A stretch of 8,045 bases of DNA from JAICTV01 sp035634055 (GTDB lineage: Bacteria > Planctomycetota > Phycisphaerae > Tepidisphaerales > Tepidisphaeraceae), in contig DASQDR010000222.1 of NCBI GenBank assembly GCA_035634055.1, positions 1-8,045 of the forward strand, written 5' to 3'. The translations under genes and the position numbers were made by a program. The notes beneath the pieces are model-generated. The model made no database searches. It was given only the letters and a program-made list of their open reading frames with translations, and was not told the DNA's origin. Shown piece after piece: positions 6,053-8,045 of this stretch. Each line of letters starts with the position of its first letter. Within the stretch, counting starts at the first letter, position 1.

Positions 6053-7579
6053 TCACCACCGCGGGCCGTCGAATTCCGGGCCCATGTAGATGAAGGTCAT
6101 GTTCTGGCAGATGACCACCCCGATCACCCACAGGCATCCGTATGCCACCCACCGCGCCCGCGCGGGCCAGCCCGAAAGCTCGGCTCCGATCGCGGCCATC
6201 ATCAGCGGCATGTAGATCATCCAGGTGCGCGCCGTTTCACCCGGCAGCAGCCCGGTGAAGGCAATCGCAAGGAGTTGGAGCAGCGCCAGGAACGTCACGC
6301 GCTCCACCGGCCCGTGCGAAAAGATCCGCCAGACCCCGCGCCCCATCGCCGCGATTGCCATCGCCGCCAGCAGCGCGCCGACCCACCCGAGCCCGAGCGC
6401 GTAATCGAGCAGGTCAAACGGGATGTGCCGCGGGAACGGCCGGGCCAGGCCGACCATGTCGTGCCCCAGCGACGTCGTGATCTGAACGTAGGTGGCGACC
6501 GGGTCGAAGCCGGTGATCGCCCAGAGCAGCAGGTAGGCGATGCCGACGGAGGCGAACGCGGCGCCGCACGCGCCCATCGCCCAGGCGGTCCCGCGGCCGC
6601 GGGTGTCGCCGACGTGCAGGATCGTCTGCAGCGCCAGCACGACCCCGAGCGTGAGCAGCGTGTAGCTGGCGAACGACGCCAGCGCCAGCAGCAGCCCGAA
6701 CGCCGCCGCCAGGAGCACGCCGCGCCCCAGCCGCTTCGCGTTCAGCGCCGCCGCCCACAGGCCGACCAGCCCGCAGGCGATGCTCACGTACGCCTGGTCG
6801 AACTGCGGCCAGAAGAGGACCAGCGATGGGGTGATCGCCATGAACGCCGCACCGCAGAAGGCGCCGTCGCGGCCGCAGCCGAGTTGGCGGAGCATCGCGT
6901 AGGTCGCCGGCCCGCCCAGCGCCGCCAGCAGCGCCATGATCGCCCCGCCCGCCGCCGCCGCCGCGTGGCCGGTGCCCAAGAGCTGGATCAATCCGTAGTA
7001 GTACAGCAGCAGCCCCGGCGGCTTGTAGCGCGCGTGGATGTGCAGCAGCGGCAGCACCTGCGGGTACTGCGAAAGCCAATCGGTTGCCGGGATGTTCGGC
7101 TGCTCGGCCAGCACCTTGGCATCGGCGAAGTAGTTGACGTTGGCGCTTTCCACCGCGTCCACCATCCGCCGCAGGTGCCCCGGCGGCTGCACCCACATCG
7201 CCGCCACCTGGAGCAGCAGCGTGGAGGCGGCGACCAGCGCCAGGCACCGCTTGATCCCCGCCCCGCGCGCGTGCAGCCATTGCGCCGCGGCGAACGGCGC
7301 GGCCGCGCAGAGCATCAGCGCATAGAGCGGCCACGCCGGCAGCCGCCGCCAGGACCACGTCCAGTAGTACGGCCCGTTGACGCCGCGCACGTGCGCCACG
7401 ACCAGCGTCGCCATCACGGCCGCCAGCAGCACGACCAGCGCGAGCTTCCACCTCACCGCGCGCGGCGAGGCGGCCGCCGGCGGCGTCGCGTCGACGGGCG
7501 CGGGCAGAGCTACGGGCGGCGGCGGCGGCGCCGCCGCGGTGGTGGCGTCGGATATCCCCTTGAAGGGCATGGCCGGCAT
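6053..7579 (-). CDS. Polytopic membrane protein, probable GT-C glycosyltransferase
   Basis: A 508-residue protein with a disordered Pro/Ala-rich N-terminus (about 12-40), a first helix at about 44-63, and roughly ten more hydrophobic segments. The big loop between helices 3 and 4 carries NYFADAKVL (149-157), then HIHARYKPPGLLLYYYGL (180-197). The acidic residues before and the (H/R)xKPPG motif are typical of GT39/PMT-like GT-C enzymes, where the acidic residues sit in the first loops and the PPG stretch opens a membrane helix. FWPQFDQAYV (256-265) is another loop after a helix. No DxD or DE pair as clear as in the 3481-5223 protein is present, so the enzymatic role is inferred. It may be a divergent glycosyltransferase or a membrane protein of unknown function. 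Start choice: ATG at 7579, or ATG at 7570 (residue 4), which lies seven bases after CATAAT and would suit a leaderless message. No Shine-Dalgarno precedes either. Confidence 0.75.
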   Translation of the reverse strand: MPAMPFKGISDATTAAAPPPPPVALPAPVDATPPAAASPRAVRWKLALVVLLAAVMATLVVAHVRGVNGPYYWTWSWRRLPAWPLYALMLCAAAPFAAAQWLHARGAGIKRCLALVAASTLLLQVAAMWVQPPGHLRRMVDAVESANVNYFADAKVLAEQPNIPATDWLSQYPQVLPLLHIHARYKPPGLLLYYYGLIQLLGTGHAAAAAGGAIMALLAALGGPATYAMLRQLGCGRDGAFCGAAFMAITPSLVLFWPQFDQAYVSIACGLVGLWAAALNAKRLGRGVLLAAAFGLLLALASFASYTLLTLGVVLALQTILHVGDTRGRGTAWAMGACGAAFASVGIAYLLLWAITGFDPVATYVQITTSLGHDMVGLARPFPRHIPFDLLDYALGLGWVGALLAAMAIAAMGRGVWRIFSHGPVERVTFLALLQLLAIAFTGLLPGETARTWMIYMPLMMAAIGAELSGWPARARWVAYGCLWVIGVVICQNMTFIYMGPEFDGPRW

Positions 7580-7583
7580 TATG
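7578..7583 (-). promoter_or_regulatory. Candidate -10 box of the GT-C-like gene
   Basis: CATAAT on the minus strand (7583 down to 7578) differs from TATAAT at one base and ends seven bases before an in-frame ATG at 7570. It overlaps the upstream ATG at 7579. No -35 match was found at 16-18 bases. If active, the message would begin at or near the ATG at 7570, making the gene leaderless. Confidence 0.3.
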
Positions 7584-7597
7584 GGAAACGGACGCAG

Positions 7598-7615
7598 CCG
7601 CGGTAGCGCCCGCGG
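7598..7615. repeat. Small CCGCGG dyad
   Basis: CCGCGG at 7598-7603 is repeated as CCGCGG at 7610-7615; each copy is self-complementary and the pair forms a 6-bp stem around a six-base loop. It lies between the two divergent starts. In such GC-rich sequence this may be chance. Confidence 0.2.
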
Positions 7616-7653
7616 GAGTGATAGCAGCTCGTTGTCGCGCGCCCGCCGACGCC

Positions 7654-7682
7654 TTCCCTCGGCCGATGGCCTCTTCTACGAT
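7654..7682 (+). promoter_or_regulatory. Candidate promoter of xseB, leaderless type
   Basis: TTCCCT (7654-7659), a weak match to TTGACA, is followed after 17 bases by TACGAT (7677-7682), a TAnnnT -10 box. The ATG of xseB begins six bases after it, at the position where transcription would start. No Shine-Dalgarno is present, which fits a leaderless transcript. The evidence is spacing and box shape only. Confidence 0.35.
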
Positions 7683-7688
7683 GCACGC

Positions 7689-8012
7689 ATGGCCCGGAAG
7701 AACCAACAGCCGCCGAAGACGTTCGAGGACGCGCTGGCGGAGCTGGAGCGCATCCTCGCCGACATCGAGGGCGGGGACGTGCCGCTGGAAGAGAGCCTGG
7801 TCAAGTACGAGCGCGGGCAGTTCCTCATCCAGCACTGCCGCGGCGTGCTGAACACCGCCGAGAAGCAGATCGAGCAGCTCAGCAAGTCGCCCGACGGTGA
7901 GCTGCGCAGCGAGCCGATGGCCCTCGCGGGCGGCGCGAACGACTTGTCGGATGATGACGACGCCGACGCTGACGAGGCGGCCGGCGACGATGACGACGAC
8001 TCCACCTCCTGA
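7689..8012 (+). CDS. xseB: Exodeoxyribonuclease VII small subunit
   Basis: A 107-residue protein. Residues 11-68 match the XseB family: TFEDALAELERILADIEGG (11-29), DVPLEESLVKYERG (30-43), then QHCRGVLNTAEKQIEQL (48-64), forming two long helices that pack against the large subunit XseA. Exonuclease VII degrades single-stranded DNA from both ends to short acid-soluble oligonucleotides, in the cytoplasm; several XseB chains bind one XseA. The usual length is 65-85 residues. Here an extra tail (about 84-107) is almost entirely Asp/Glu/Ala (DDDD and DDDDD runs). The ATG at 7689 is chosen because the family starts here; the frame is open far upstream but that part is Gly/Ala/Ser-rich and antisense to the GT-C-like gene. 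xseA is not seen on either side within the window. The gene stands divergent from the GT-C-like gene with a 109-base gap. Confidence 0.9.
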   Translation: MARKNQQPPKTFEDALAELERILADIEGGDVPLEESLVKYERGQFLIQHCRGVLNTAEKQIEQLSKSPDGELRSEPMALAGGANDLSDDDDADADEAAGDDDDDSTS

Positions 8013-8045
8013 CGTTCACCGCGGTGACCACCCCCGCCCCCCATG

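Noticed and set aside
6026..7606. Long plus-strand reading frame of 526 residues antisense to the GT-C-like gene
   Set aside because: Its product is full of Arg, His, Gln and Pro with no fold-like pattern, while the opposite strand encodes a coherent membrane protein; typical GC-rich shadow.
6414..7835. 473-residue minus-strand frame overlapping the GT-C-like gene and xseB
   Set aside because: Its start lies antisense to xseB and its remainder is an out-of-frame Ala/Gly/Arg-rich copy of the GT-C-like gene.
8043..8045. ATG at the last three bases as the start of a next gene
   Set aside because: No coding sequence follows inside the window and no Shine-Dalgarno precedes it, so it cannot be supported.
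1..8045. tRNA, rRNA, riboswitch, CRISPR array, insertion sequence or origin
   Set aside because: I found no cloverleaf-like arms, regularly spaced repeats, transposase-like protein, terminal inverted repeats or DnaA-box cluster by reading.

Overview
The window is about 70% GC, lacks recognisable RNA genes, mobile elements and CRISPR arrays, and carries eight protein-coding genes on both strands in short, frequently switching transcription units. Only two of the eight starts have a clear Shine-Dalgarno sequence, and two gene borders contain simple-sequence, comparatively AT-rich islands. With the gene content (a LolA/DUF6503-like secreted protein, GT-C membrane glycosyltransferases, xseB with an acidic tail), this suggests a chromosomal segment of a high-GC bacterium. 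A member of the Planctomycetota (Phycisphaerae-like) is my best guess, but this is an impression from style and not a proof.

Layout. 75-722 (+): secreted DUF6503/LolA-like protein. 774-1220 (-): Nudix hydrolase of the Ap4A-pyrophosphatase type, convergent with the first gene. 1415-1633 (-): small two-helix DUF1328 (YtjA-type) membrane protein, separated from the Nudix gene by a spacer with a strong 15-bp hairpin. 1634-1941: 308-base divergent intergenic region with a short perfect dyad. 1942-2598 (+): uncharacterised protein with a PD-(D/E)XK-like nuclease core. 2599-2692: convergent spacer with a simple-sequence island. 2693-3262 (-): PAP2-family lipid phosphatase. 3263-3480: divergent spacer with a 16-bp inverted repeat. 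3481-5223 (+): ArnT/PMT-type (GT39) membrane glycosyltransferase, followed after 27 bases by 5251-6033 (+), a class I SAM methyltransferase. 6053-7579 (-): second polytopic membrane protein, probably GT-C. 7689-8012 (+): exonuclease VII small subunit (xseB).

How the genes may work together. The stretch 2693-7579 reads as an envelope or glycan neighbourhood. A PAP2 phosphatase could recycle polyprenyl (pyro)phosphate. Two GT-C type membrane proteins would use lipid-phosphate-linked sugars on the outer face of the membrane. A methyltransferase is probably co-transcribed with the first of them. The remaining genes are housekeeping or stress genes (Nudix, DUF1328, XseB) without an obvious functional link. 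I did not see a clear-cut novel defence or mobile system. The most unusual items are the orphan nuclease-like gene, the inverted and simple-sequence repeats flanking the PAP2 gene, the spacer hairpin near 1305-1343, and signs of Shine-Dalgarno-independent (possibly leaderless) starts.
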